This document shows, piece after piece, positions 1 through 10,035 of a stretch of DNA of 39,704 nt. The notes under the pieces are model-generated. The model ran no database searches, was not told where the DNA came from, and saw nothing but the letters and a program-made list of their open reading frames with translations. The stretch's first letter is position 1. The number at the start of each line of letters is the position of its first letter. Source of the DNA: an uncultured Bacillota bacterium (GTDB lineage Bacteria; Bacillota_I; Bacilli_A; RF39; UBA660); assembly GCA_947168485.1 (NCBI GenBank), contig CAMVLZ010000001.1:1-39704 (forward strand), in the 5' to 3' direction. The position numbers and the translations under genes are program-made.

Positions 1-1719
1 ATAGAAAAATTCTATATTTTGAAATGGTAAATTAATTGCTTGAATATGATAATAAGCATTATTTTTTTGTTTAGTATAATGATAATCTCTTAAAGAATTA
101 GTAGTAAAGAATAAATTATTTTGATTAGTATCAGAATAATAATCTTTATATTCTTTTATAAAATTACTTATATCATACTTATAATATCCTCTTTTATCAG
201 ACTTAATATTATCAAGTACTCCTTTATATATTTGAGTATTTGCAATATGACGTTGTTTAGTTCTATTTTCATCTCCATATGTTACTAAGTTACCTGATAA
301 AATCATAATATACATAGAATTATTTTCTGGATAGTCACATACTTCATTTATTAGATTCTTCTTCATATATATTTCTATTTTACTATTAGGAGTAATATAG
401 ATAATATCTCTTACTTTCTTAATAATTTGAGATTCTAATTTATATTCATTATTATCTACTTTTAAAATAAAACTATTAGGATCATATATATACTTTAATT
501 TATCATCACTATTAATTATTTCTTCTAGAGTTGGATAATCATTATTCTTATTCTTAGGAATATATTTATCTTGATCATCTAATCTCATTTTACTAACATA
601 TTCATATACAAATTCATCATTATATTCATCTTTTTGATAATTTCTATCTTTATACATTTTTTGTTGCAACAGACAGGTATAACTCTTATTAGAATTATAA
701 TTATTCTTAACAAATGGGCATCCTGTTTTACATAAATATAAATATCCACAATTTGCACATTCATCATTAAATGGTAATTTATTATGATTTAAAAATATTT
801 TACTTGTAGCAGTATTAAGTATATCTTCTACTGAATCATTATAAATATTTCCATAGTAATAATCTTTATTCTTTTGACCTCTTACACATGAATATATATC
901 ACCATTCTTTTCTAATAAGAAAAACTTTTCTCCACAATTATCACAATTAGGACAATAACCAGGTCCAAATTCATCAAACCAAGGTCCATTTACTCCATAA
1001 TCTAAATCAGTTCCATCAAACTCAGAATGCATTCTATCATATAATATTAATTGTTCTTCTTCAGTTATATGATGAAGTATTCCATTAGAATTATAATCAA
1101 AACCTATCATAAAATTAAAATCATTCATATCTAGACAAGTATTTTTATGTAAATATTTTATATCATTAACTATTTCATCTAAATAAGAAAAATGTTCTTT
1201 AAAGATAGTAGCTGATACTTTCTTTTTATTTGGAATATCTTCTAATAATTTAATATTATCTACTATTTTATTAAGAGTTTTCTTATTACCTTTAGTTACT
1301 CTATATTTATCATGTAATGATAAAGGTAAATCTAGACTACCTGATATAGAGACATTATACTTTTTAATTGTATCTATATGTTTTTCTAAATCATACATAT
1401 TAGTTTTAATATGAGGAGTACCTATTTTAAATCCTCCATCTGTAATAATAGTTTTATTATCATTATAATAATCATAAATAAATTTAATTACATCATGAAA
1501 ATCTTTTTTAGATAAAGTAGTTACTTCTCCTCCATGTAATGAAATATTAAATGGAATAACATTACTTTCTTTAAACTTATTAATAGCATATTCTAATGTC
1601 TCTAATGGTTTATGAGATGTTTTTTCATCTATAGTATTATCTTCTAAATAACAATATTTACATCCCATATTACAGGCCATTGTAGGTACATATAATAAAT
1701 GTATATATTTATAATTCAT
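1..1719 (-). CDS. Radical SAM/SPASM-domain protein (anaerobic sulfatase-maturase-like), C-terminus beyond window edge
   Basis: Not in the ORF track. Minus-strand frame from ATG (1719-1717) stays open to position 1. N-terminus MNYKYIHLLYVPTMACNMGCKYCYLED has CxxxCxxC; C-terminal Cys clusters CPNCDNCGEKF and CANCGYLYLCKTGCPF look like SPASM. AGGGGG ribosome binding site. Confidence 0.85.
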   Translation of the reverse strand, partial: MNYKYIHLLYVPTMACNMGCKYCYLEDNTIDEKTSHKPLETLEYAINKFKESNVIPFNISLHGGEVTTLSKKDFHDVIKFIYDYYNDNKTIITDGGFKIGTPHIKTNMYDLEKHIDTIKKYNVSISGSLDLPLSLHDKYRVTKGNKKTLNKIVDNIKLLEDIPNKKKVSATIFKEHFSYLDEIVNDIKYLHKNTCLDMNDFNFMIGFDYNSNGILHHITEEEQLILYDRMHSEFDGTDLDYGVNGPWFDEFGPGYCPNCDNCGEKFFLLEKNGDIYSCVRGQKNKDYYYGNIYNDSVEDILNTATSKIFLNHNKLPFNDECANCGYLYLCKTGCPFVKNNYNSNKSYTCLLQQKMYKDRNYQKDEYNDEFVYEYVSKMRLDDQDKYIPKNKNNDYPTLEEIINSDDKLKYIYDPNSFILKVDNNEYKLESQIIKKVRDIIYITPNSKIEIYMKKNLINEVCDYPENNSMYIMILSGNLVTYGDENRTKQRHIANTQIYKGVLDNIKSDKRGYYKYDISNFIKEYKDYYSDTNQNNLFFTTNSLRDYHYTKQKNNAYYHIQAINLPFQNIEFFY

Positions 1720-1739
1720 ATAATCCCCCTAAATTAGTA

Positions 1740-3449
1740 TTAATTATAATGATATTCTTGTCTTTCTTCATCATAATAGAAATCTTCTTTATTATCATCA
1801 TAATTATAATTATTATTGTAATCACTTTCTCCATATCTATGTACAGTAGTTGGACTCTCTTTAAATGCTCTTTCATTTACATAAGTATTTCTTGGAATAG
1901 TTATACTAGTTAGACTAGGACATTGTCTAAAAGCAGATGATCCAATTTCACTTAATTGAGAGTTTTCAGAGATTATTACTTCAGATAGAGAAGAATCTCC
2001 ATAGAAAGCATGTCCACCTATTCTAGTAACTGTATCTGGAATAGAAATACTCTTTAAAGATGTACAATATTCAAAACTATCTCCTCTTATTTCACTTAAA
2101 TACTTAGGTAGTTTTACACTTTCTAAAGATTTGGCTCCATAGAATGTTTCTCCTCCCATTGTTGTGATTGAGTCAGGTAATTCAATACTCTTTAAAGATT
2201 TAGCATTGTAGAAAGCTCCTCCACCTAGATATTGTAGATTAGATGGAAGTCTTACTCCTTTTAGACTAGTACAATTCTTAAAAGCTTGTCCTCTTATTTC
2301 AACAATTGAATCTGGTAATTCAACTTTCTCTAAGAAAGGCATGTTAGAGAAAGTATTACCTCTTAGAGTAACTATTGGTTCTCCTTTATAAGTACTAGGT
2401 ATAGTTGCTGTTTTAAAATTAGTTACTCCATATATATAGAATCTTACTCCATAACCACCATTAGCTTGTTCATATATGATTCTTGGATTATAGAAGAATC
2501 CTAATGGTAAAAGGATTGCTACTAAAGTAGAAACTATAAATATAGGTAATGAATTATCAGGAATAAAACTTGATTTTACATTCATTACAATATTAGATAT
2601 TTTCTCTTGAGGTCTTGCTTTTATTTCTTTTGATAAATATTTAATTAAATTATATTTTCTAGTTAATATAAAGAATACTATTAATATTATTAATCCAAGT
2701 ATATATGTTCCTATAGGGAAATGGAAAAATATTAAAGATATATAGATTAATAATAATAAAGCAAATATTAAATTAAGAATCTTTTTTCTTTTTAATATAG
2801 CAGCTGGTATAAGTTTAGAATGTTCATCTATACCTGCTTTAGTCATTTCTTTTTTTAAGAATGTTTCTATCATTAAATTTTCAGATAATGAATACATTGG
2901 ATCATACATAGATGGTAGAACATACTTTGGTTGAACTGGCTCTTCTACTATGATATTCTCTTCTTTTAATTCTACTCCACATTTTGGACAAAATCTTTGT
3001 GTTGTTTTTAATTCAGTTTGACATTTAGCACATTTAGTTATTGGTTGAGTTGCTATGGTTGTTTTGGGTCTTGGTAAATAACTAGGTGTTGTACTATCAG
3101 GTTTTTTCTTAGTTATAGCTGATACTATAGGTACTACTATCATAACTCCTACAAATACAGCAATGAAATCAAAAAATGCTATTGCTGGTGTAACAAAGAA
3201 ATCAAAATATAATAGGAATACTGCTCTTATCGTAAATAGTATCCAGAAATTTCTTTTTCTATTTTCTGGAGCTGAAAGCATACCAGCTATTGGATCTAAT
3301 ACAAATAATGACATGTGAATTGAAACAAAAGCTTCTATAAATATTGCACTAGTTAAATCACTAATTTCCCCATCTGATGCAAAAACTAATACTGGCATTA
3401 ATAATAGTGTTATTATTCCTAATAATATTTTTTTTATTTGTTTTTTCAT
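1740..3449 (-). CDS. Membrane protein with zinc-ribbon and BspA-like LRR_5 leucine-rich repeats
   Basis: Repeats of the type LKSIELPDSITTMGGETFYGAKSLESVKLP; CAKCQ...CPKCG zinc ribbon; N-terminal hydrophobic segment MKKQIKKILLGIITLLLMPVLVFA. Start moved to the internal ATG with a GAGGTAG SD. Confidence 0.8.
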   Translation of the reverse strand: MKKQIKKILLGIITLLLMPVLVFASDGEISDLTSAIFIEAFVSIHMSLFVLDPIAGMLSAPENRKRNFWILFTIRAVFLLYFDFFVTPAIAFFDFIAVFVGVMIVVPIVSAITKKKPDSTTPSYLPRPKTTIATQPITKCAKCQTELKTTQRFCPKCGVELKEENIIVEEPVQPKYVLPSMYDPMYSLSENLMIETFLKKEMTKAGIDEHSKLIPAAILKRKKILNLIFALLLLIYISLIFFHFPIGTYILGLIILIVFFILTRKYNLIKYLSKEIKARPQEKISNIVMNVKSSFIPDNSLPIFIVSTLVAILLPLGFFYNPRIIYEQANGGYGVRFYIYGVTNFKTATIPSTYKGEPIVTLRGNTFSNMPFLEKVELPDSIVEIRGQAFKNCTSLKGVRLPSNLQYLGGGAFYNAKSLKSIELPDSITTMGGETFYGAKSLESVKLPKYLSEIRGDSFEYCTSLKSISIPDTVTRIGGHAFYGDSSLSEVIISENSQLSEIGSSAFRQCPSLTSITIPRNTYVNERAFKESPTTVHRYGESDYNNNYNYDDNKEDFYYDEERQEYHYN

Positions 3450-3510
3450 ACCAACTACCTCTATTCTTATAAAAATTATATCACAAAAAAACACTAGTAA
3501 AAACTAGTAT

Positions 3511-4284
3511 TTATAATAATTCTATTTTTTTTACTAAGACATCTAAATCATTATTACTTATAGTTTCCATTTTATCTTCTAAGATAGATTCATCTATATT
3601 TAATTTAGTAATCTTATCTTTCGCAATATTTTGAGAACAATTTTCATATGATATTATTGCTTCTTTTAATGCATTTTTTATTTTCATGTTTCGATAGAAA
3701 AATAATTGTCTAATAATAAATCTTTTCTTATCAGTAATCTTATCTAATTTTATATGACTAAGTTTTATTATTCCACTCTTAGTTCTAGGTTGTGGTTCAA
3801 ATGAAGATGGTTCTATATCTTCTAGTTTTTCTACATTGAAAAATGAATTAGTAAGAAGAGCTAGTTTATTATTAGATTTATTCATAACTTCATCTATATA
3901 ATTAGATCCCATAATCATAGTTAATGTTTTAAATTTACATTTAATAACTTTGTTAATAAATGGTTCTATTATTGAATATGGAAGAGATGTTATTATCTTG
4001 TCACAATCAGGAATATAAGTATCTAATACAGATGAGTGAATTATTTCTAAATTAGAATATTTTTTCTTTAATTCTAATAGATAAGGTATTAATCTATCAT
4101 CTTTTTCTATTACAGTTACTTTATTAGCTTTATTTAATAAAATCTCAGTAATATTACCTTTACCTGGTCCTATTTCAACAACATGATCATCTTTATCAAT
4201 CATGGCATAATTAACAAAATCATCTATTATTTTTTTGTCTATTAAAAAATGTTGATCTAAAAAATCAGTATCATTTTCAAACAT
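3511..4284 (-). CDS. rRNA adenine N6-methyltransferase family protein (KsgA/Dim1/Erm-like)
   Basis: QHFLID, VVEIGPGKGNIT (SAM motif I) and TSLPYSIIEP in the position of the NLPY motif. Confidence 0.75.
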   Translation of the reverse strand: MFENDTDFLDQHFLIDKKIIDDFVNYAMIDKDDHVVEIGPGKGNITEILLNKANKVTVIEKDDRLIPYLLELKKKYSNLEIIHSSVLDTYIPDCDKIITSLPYSIIEPFINKVIKCKFKTLTMIMGSNYIDEVMNKSNNKLALLTNSFFNVEKLEDIEPSSFEPQPRTKSGIIKLSHIKLDKITDKKRFIIRQLFFYRNMKIKNALKEAIISYENCSQNIAKDKITKLNIDESILEDKMETISNNDLDVLVKKIELL

Positions 4285-4329
4285 ACTTATCACCACTTTT
4301 ATTTTAACATATTTAATTAAAAAGACCGA

Positions 4330-6666
4330 TTATTTTAATCGATCTTTATATTCTTTTACAATGTTTAGTACTTTTAAATATTCATTTGCGAGACGTTCGA
4401 AATTATCATTTACAAAAGTACTATCATTTTCTTTACTCTTAAGTTCATGTTCATAAGCAACATCTGCTAGATCATAGAAACCTAAGTATTTACAATCACT
4501 TTTTAATGAGTGAACATCTATGGCATAATTTTCCATATCATTACTTAGTTTTTCTTGCTCTAGTTTAGACCATTTATTTTCTAATTCATTAGAAAAATCT
4601 TCCATAGTCATATTATACATTTCCATATCACCTAGTAGTTCTAATGCTTTATCCATATCTACTCCATGACTACGTAAGAATTCTTCATCTGACTCAGTAG
4701 TTGGTTCAACTGGAATTGGGATATTGTTATTATCAATAACTGTATTTGTTTCATCAGTTGGTACTTCTGTAGCATTAGTTGGATAAGCATGTTCTACAAC
4801 ATGAGTACTTTCTTCCACAGGAACTGTGGATAGTTTATCTTTTAATAATTTATTAACAGCTTTAATTAAATCTTGTTTTTCTATTGGTTTAGCAAGATAT
4901 TCATCGAAACCAGCAGCTAGATAAGACTCTCTCATTCCAGCAATAGCATTAGCAGTTAAAGCAATAACTGGTGTATTAAAGTTAGGTAATACTTTTAATT
5001 CTTTTAATGTTTCAGTACCACTCTTCTTAGGCATCATATCATCAAGTAAGATTAAGTCATAAGTATTAGCTTTAACTTTATCAATACATTCAAATCCATT
5101 TTTAGCAGTATCAATCTTATCAGCATTAAATTTTTCTAGTAATTTAGAACCTACTTTAATATTTAAGTCATTATCATCAACAAGTAAGATACTAATACCT
5201 GTAAGATTAAGATTATCAGATACTTTTTCTTGTTCAATAACTTCATCTTTTTCTATCTTTTGATCTAACATTACAGTAAACTTAGAACCTTCTCCGTAAA
5301 CAGTATGAACTATTATTTTTCCACCCATCATTTCAACTAATTGCTTTGTGATAGCAAGACCTAGTCCAGTTCCTTCTACTGTAGTATTTCTTTCTACATC
5401 TAATCGATCAAACTTTTCAAATAATTTATTAATACTTTCTTTCTTTATACCTCTACCTGAGTCTTCAACAGATACAATAAGTTTACATATACCATTAGCA
5501 TTAATACAATTAACTTCATATTTAACATAACCATGTTCAGTATATTTAGCTGCATTACTTAAAAAATTAGTAACAATTTTCTTTATATTAGCATGATCTC
5601 CATATAAAGTTCCTGGTATATCAGGTGCGATGAAATATGAGAAATCTAATCCTCTTTCATCCATTCTAGGTTTAATTAATTTAGCTAAATCTTCAAATGT
5701 TTCTCTAGCATTATATGGTGATTCTTTAATCTCTAATTTACCTGCTTCTATCTTAGAAATATCTAAGATACCATTAACTATTTCAAGTAGTGTTTGAGAT
5801 GCATTAACTATATCTCTAGCATTAGTTTTAGCTTCTTCTAATGTTTTAGCCTCACTAACTAAATCAGAAAAACCAACAATTGCATTAAGAGGAGTTCTAA
5901 TCTCATGAGACATACTACTCAAGAAATCAGTCTTAGCAGCATTAGCTTTATCAGCCTCTTCTTTAGCGAGTTCTAGTTGTTGAACCATTTTCAAATCAGG
6001 ATTTTCTATTGTATGATACATTAAAAAAATCAATACTGTTTCTAGTGAAGTAGCTATAGTTATTTCTGGATGTTGTTGTTGAATCACTGTTAATGCTATG
6101 ACTAGTACTAGGAATCCAATAATTGGTATATTTCTTGTTGTTTTAATATTTTTAAAGTTAATTATAACGTAAATAATTACACCAATAGTACATATTGCGC
6201 CCATTAAATATACAAGATTTACACTTGGCCCATATGAATATGTTATTCCATTTTTACAGAATAAATCCATTTTAAGAAACAAAGCACCAATTGTAGAAAA
6301 TATGAATAAAATATATGATAATATTCTTGCATACTTAATAATCTTATAATCTATTTCTTTCTTATCTTGTTTCTCTAATTCTGCAACATTTATAACATAA
6401 TTCATAAATACTAATAAAAAGACTAAAAAATAAACTAAAAAACTTCTATTAACTAGTATTGTAAAAAAATTGTCAGTTCCCAATATATTTAATGTAATTA
6501 TACATAACGATTCTAATATTATTCCAATTAAATTTATTGAAACAATTACTCCAAATATTCTAGTTTCTTTAGTATCAATATGTTTTTTACAGAAAAATAG
6601 AATATTCAAAATAATAGAATAAATAATTGTAATTGTTAGAAAAGCCAACCCTATACTATATTTCAT
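4330..6666 (-). CDS. Hybrid sensor histidine kinase: 7TM region, HisKA, HATPase, receiver and C-terminal Hpt-like domain
   Basis: FLSSMSHEIRTPLNAIVGFSD (H-box), GTGLGLAITKQLVEMMGG (G-box), LLVDDNDLN...LLDDMMPKKSG (receiver), VHSLKSDCKYLGF (Hpt-like). Confidence 0.9.
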   Translation of the reverse strand: MKYSIGLAFLTITIIYSIILNILFFCKKHIDTKETRIFGVIVSINLIGIILESLCIITLNILGTDNFFTILVNRSFLVYFLVFLLVFMNYVINVAELEKQDKKEIDYKIIKYARILSYILFIFSTIGALFLKMDLFCKNGITYSYGPSVNLVYLMGAICTIGVIIYVIINFKNIKTTRNIPIIGFLVLVIALTVIQQQHPEITIATSLETVLIFLMYHTIENPDLKMVQQLELAKEEADKANAAKTDFLSSMSHEIRTPLNAIVGFSDLVSEAKTLEEAKTNARDIVNASQTLLEIVNGILDISKIEAGKLEIKESPYNARETFEDLAKLIKPRMDERGLDFSYFIAPDIPGTLYGDHANIKKIVTNFLSNAAKYTEHGYVKYEVNCINANGICKLIVSVEDSGRGIKKESINKLFEKFDRLDVERNTTVEGTGLGLAITKQLVEMMGGKIIVHTVYGEGSKFTVMLDQKIEKDEVIEQEKVSDNLNLTGISILLVDDNDLNIKVGSKLLEKFNADKIDTAKNGFECIDKVKANTYDLILLDDMMPKKSGTETLKELKVLPNFNTPVIALTANAIAGMRESYLAAGFDEYLAKPIEKQDLIKAVNKLLKDKLSTVPVEESTHVVEHAYPTNATEVPTDETNTVIDNNNIPIPVEPTTESDEEFLRSHGVDMDKALELLGDMEMYNMTMEDFSNELENKWSKLEQEKLSNDMENYAIDVHSLKSDCKYLGFYDLADVAYEHELKSKENDSTFVNDNFERLANEYLKVLNIVKEYKDRLK

Positions 6667-6732
6667 TTATAATCACCTATATTACCTTCTATATTATTAT
6701 AGCATGTTATTAGGGCAATAAAAAAGAGAATT

Positions 6733-8691
6733 TTATTTTCTCTTTTGTTTTATTGATTCTTTTTGTTGATTTTTTTTCTTATACTCTGAGAATTCCATTG
6801 TATAATAATTATCATTTTCTTTAATTGGTACAATACAATCTGATAAATCTAGTGTCTTTAATTTTTTAACATCTCTTTTACCACTTCCTGTTAATGGGAA
6901 AGAATCTTCAATAATTCTAAAACATAAATCATTTCCAGTTTCTTTTATTAATTTTTTTGTTCTTTCATTTGCACCATATAAAGTTTTCTCTTTTCCTTGC
7001 ATTGCCTCTGGTTGAAATTCTATGTTTGCCACAAAAACATTTTCTTCCTTATTTTCTGTTACCTCACATGATAGAATGTTTTTTGTATCCTTTAATATTT
7101 TTTCTCTAAGAACAAATGTTGGTAAAATTTCTTCATCAGTTGGAATTCTACCTTTCATATGTAGTTTATTATAACTATCTAAATAACCATAAACTTTTAA
7201 ATCTGCCCATTCTTTTCCATTAGCATCTGTTATAAAAAAGTCTTTTGTTGCTTTCTCATTATTTTTATAATACTTCATAGTACATGGTGAATTAGCAACA
7301 ATTTTTCCAAATGTATTCTTTCCTAATGGTTTTCCATCTTTGTCTAAAACTGCTATCTCTACAAATGGAAAAGTGCCCATTCCTTCTTTATCTGACTTTT
7401 TGTCAAATTTTGATAATGGATTCTTATATGCTCTAAATAATGTATAAAATATAGAACCATGTTCACAATCTCCACCTGCTTCAGACATTTTAATTAGTGA
7501 TGAAGGTGTATGAGTTACTTTAATTCCTGCTTTTGCTTTTTTTATTGCTTTATTAATAAATTTTTCTTCATTTGCTTCAAAAGGTTCTCCACAAGAAAAA
7601 GCAAATATTAAATTATCTAATTTTAATCCCTTATATTTATCATCATATAATATTTTTTTCGCTGTATTTACCCAAAATGATTTTGTAGCAGCTACATAAT
7701 GTGGATTATGTGTCTTTAGTGATTCTATAAAATAATCTTGATCATAAATTGGTTCTAAAGCCAATTTTGCGCCTTGCATAAGTGAATCTGAAATAATGGA
7801 TAAAATATTACTGTTTGAATATGTTGGTATATGTGCTAAAAATGTTAGTGGTTTAAGTGTAAAACCTCCATTTAAATCTTTGTTGTGATATCTAGCTACT
7901 GTAATATAACATCTAGAATCATGCACAATTCCTTTTGGTCTTTTTTCGTTAGTAGATCCACTTGTGTATGTTATCATAAAATCATCATTTAAAGATACAT
8001 CTTCTAATGTTGATTTTTTATAATTTTTGCCTAGTGAAATAAAATCTTTTTGAGATAGTATTTTAGAATTAGCACTACCATACATTTCTACTTTACTATC
8101 AAAGGACTCATATTTTTCATCTATTGCTTTACTTGGATTGTAACCATTTTTTAAAGAATCTGATAAGGAAATCAAAACTATTTTTTCTATTTGGGTATTA
8201 TTAAATATATTTTTCATTTTCTCATAATGATTGTCTTCTAAAAATATTATTTTACTCTTGCTTTGTTTAATAATCTCTTCTATATAATCATTTGGAAATT
8301 TTGGCCCAAAAATATTAACAGAAGCTCCTATTTTACTTATTGCACCCATTATATATATTATTTCTGGAGTATTTGTTAAACAAACAGGAATTTCGTCTCC
8401 TTTGTTCACACCTAATTCTTTTAATGATCTAGCATACTCATCAATATGTTCAAACATTTCTTTATAAGTAATATTATTTCCTCTATATATTAATGCTATA
8501 TCATCTAAATTATTCTTATTTCTTTCATACAATTCTTGATACCAAGAATGATTATGATTTAATTCAATATCTTTTAATATTTCTTCTGTTGTTGGTTTCC
8601 TTTTAATTGCTGATTTAATGATCTTGCCAGCTTTAGTTTTTAATATATAACCATGTTCTTTTAGTATATTAATATTATTTGTTATATACAT
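6733..8691 (-). CDS. AMP-dependent synthetase/ligase (acyl-CoA synthetase-like)
   Basis: MITYTSGSTNEKRPKGIVHDSRCY matches the AMP-binding signature; ends with an adenylating-enzyme GSGKRDVKKLK motif. SD AGGGGGTG before ATG at 8691. Confidence 0.85.
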   Translation of the reverse strand: MYITNNINILKEHGYILKTKAGKIIKSAIKRKPTTEEILKDIELNHNHSWYQELYERNKNNLDDIALIYRGNNITYKEMFEHIDEYARSLKELGVNKGDEIPVCLTNTPEIIYIMGAISKIGASVNIFGPKFPNDYIEEIIKQSKSKIIFLEDNHYEKMKNIFNNTQIEKIVLISLSDSLKNGYNPSKAIDEKYESFDSKVEMYGSANSKILSQKDFISLGKNYKKSTLEDVSLNDDFMITYTSGSTNEKRPKGIVHDSRCYITVARYHNKDLNGGFTLKPLTFLAHIPTYSNSNILSIISDSLMQGAKLALEPIYDQDYFIESLKTHNPHYVAATKSFWVNTAKKILYDDKYKGLKLDNLIFAFSCGEPFEANEEKFINKAIKKAKAGIKVTHTPSSLIKMSEAGGDCEHGSIFYTLFRAYKNPLSKFDKKSDKEGMGTFPFVEIAVLDKDGKPLGKNTFGKIVANSPCTMKYYKNNEKATKDFFITDANGKEWADLKVYGYLDSYNKLHMKGRIPTDEEILPTFVLREKILKDTKNILSCEVTENKEENVFVANIEFQPEAMQGKEKTLYGANERTKKLIKETGNDLCFRIIEDSFPLTGSGKRDVKKLKTLDLSDCIVPIKENDNYYTMEFSEYKKKNQQKESIKQKRK

Positions 8692-8802
8692 ACTACACCC
8701 CCTAAATTGGTTGTTATTATAACACATTTCTATTTATTTTTCAATCTAATATAATGATAGTATTAAAAATGATATGTGTCAATTAAGTGTACATTTGTTT
8801 AC

Positions 8803-9027
8803 TTAATTTAATATACTACCATGTTTAGTGGTATGTGCAAATTTTGCAACAACCTCTTTTTCTACTAATTCTTCTTTTAAAATATCATTTATATGTCTTG
8901 AAATAGTTGACTTATTTCTTTCAAACAATTTTGATATTTGTTTAAGATTCAGCCATACCATTTCATCCTTCATGTTTACTTCAAGTCTTATTTCTTCATC
9001 TTCAAAAAATATAATTTCATTTTTCAT
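8803..9027 (-). pseudogene. Truncated RhuM-like virulence/DNA-binding protein remnant
   Basis: VNMKDEMVWLNLKQISKLFERNKSTISRHINDILKEELVEKEVVAKFAHTTKHG resembles the RhuM N-terminus, then stops; expected downstream domain absent. Confidence 0.6.
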
Positions 9028-9085
9028 ATTATCTATCCTACTAAATATATACTCGTCTCATAGGAGGTATACTATTAAAAAAGAA

Positions 9086-9967
9086 CTAAGCGTTTCTTAG
9101 TTCTTCTAATTTGTTTTTAAATTCTATTGGTGGTTCTTGTTTGAACTCTAATTTTTCTTTTGTTATTGGATGAATAAATTCTATTGAATATGAATGTAAC
9201 ATTTGACCAAATTCATCACTTTTCTTATTGTTATAAACTGGATCATTTGTTACTGGTTTACCAATATAATTCATATGAACTCTTATTTGATGAGTTCTTC
9301 CTGTTTCTAAAATACATTCAATATATGTATTTTTTTCAAATCTTTCTAAAACTTTAATATTTGTAATTGCTTCTTTAGCATTAACATCAGTTACTTTCAT
9401 CTTTTGTCTATCATTAGTGTCTCTACCTATAGGAGCATTTATAGTAGCTGAATTTTCTGAAATAACTCCATCAACAATAGCAAGGTAATGTCTTTTTACT
9501 TCATGTTTACTCATTAAGTCTGATAATAATTCCATCGTTTTTTCATCTTTTGCGACTACCATGAGTCCTGAAGTGTCTTTATCTAGTCTATGAACTATAC
9601 CAGGTCTTATGTTTTTAGTAGTTCCTTTATTTAAATAAAATAATAAAGCATTAACCATGGTATCATCATAATGCCCTGGAGCTGGATGAACTACCATACC
9701 ACTTTTCTTATTAATAATCATTAAATAATCATCTTCATAAATAATATCTAATGGTATATCTTTTGGTTCTACTGTTATATCAAAGTTTAAATCATCGTCT
9801 ATTTCTATTTCATCATTTAATTTAACTTTGTAATTAGATGATATTACTTTGTTATTTACTAATACTTTTTCATCTTTTATTAATTTTTGTATTTTACTTC
9901 TTGATATATCTAATTCATTAGATAAGTAAGTATCTATTCTTAAGTTTTCATTATCTATTACTTTCAT
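9086..9967 (-). CDS. rluD: RluA/RluD-family 23S rRNA pseudouridine synthase
   Basis: S4 domain followed by GIVHRLDKDTSGLMVVAK and LETGRTHQIRVHM. Confidence 0.9.
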   Translation of the reverse strand: MKVIDNENLRIDTYLSNELDISRSKIQKLIKDEKVLVNNKVISSNYKVKLNDEIEIDDDLNFDITVEPKDIPLDIIYEDDYLMIINKKSGMVVHPAPGHYDDTMVNALLFYLNKGTTKNIRPGIVHRLDKDTSGLMVVAKDEKTMELLSDLMSKHEVKRHYLAIVDGVISENSATINAPIGRDTNDRQKMKVTDVNAKEAITNIKVLERFEKNTYIECILETGRTHQIRVHMNYIGKPVTNDPVYNNKKSDEFGQMLHSYSIEFIHPITKEKLEFKQEPPIEFKNKLEELRNA

Positions 9968-10035
9968 AGTAATCCCCTCACTTAACTTATTTTACTTGAT
10001 AATAATAAGAAAAACAAGTTTTGATAACTTGTTTT

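Noticed and set aside
585-767. Minus 60-aa ORF 585-767
   Set aside because: Out-of-frame shadow of the radical SAM ORF spanning 1-1719.
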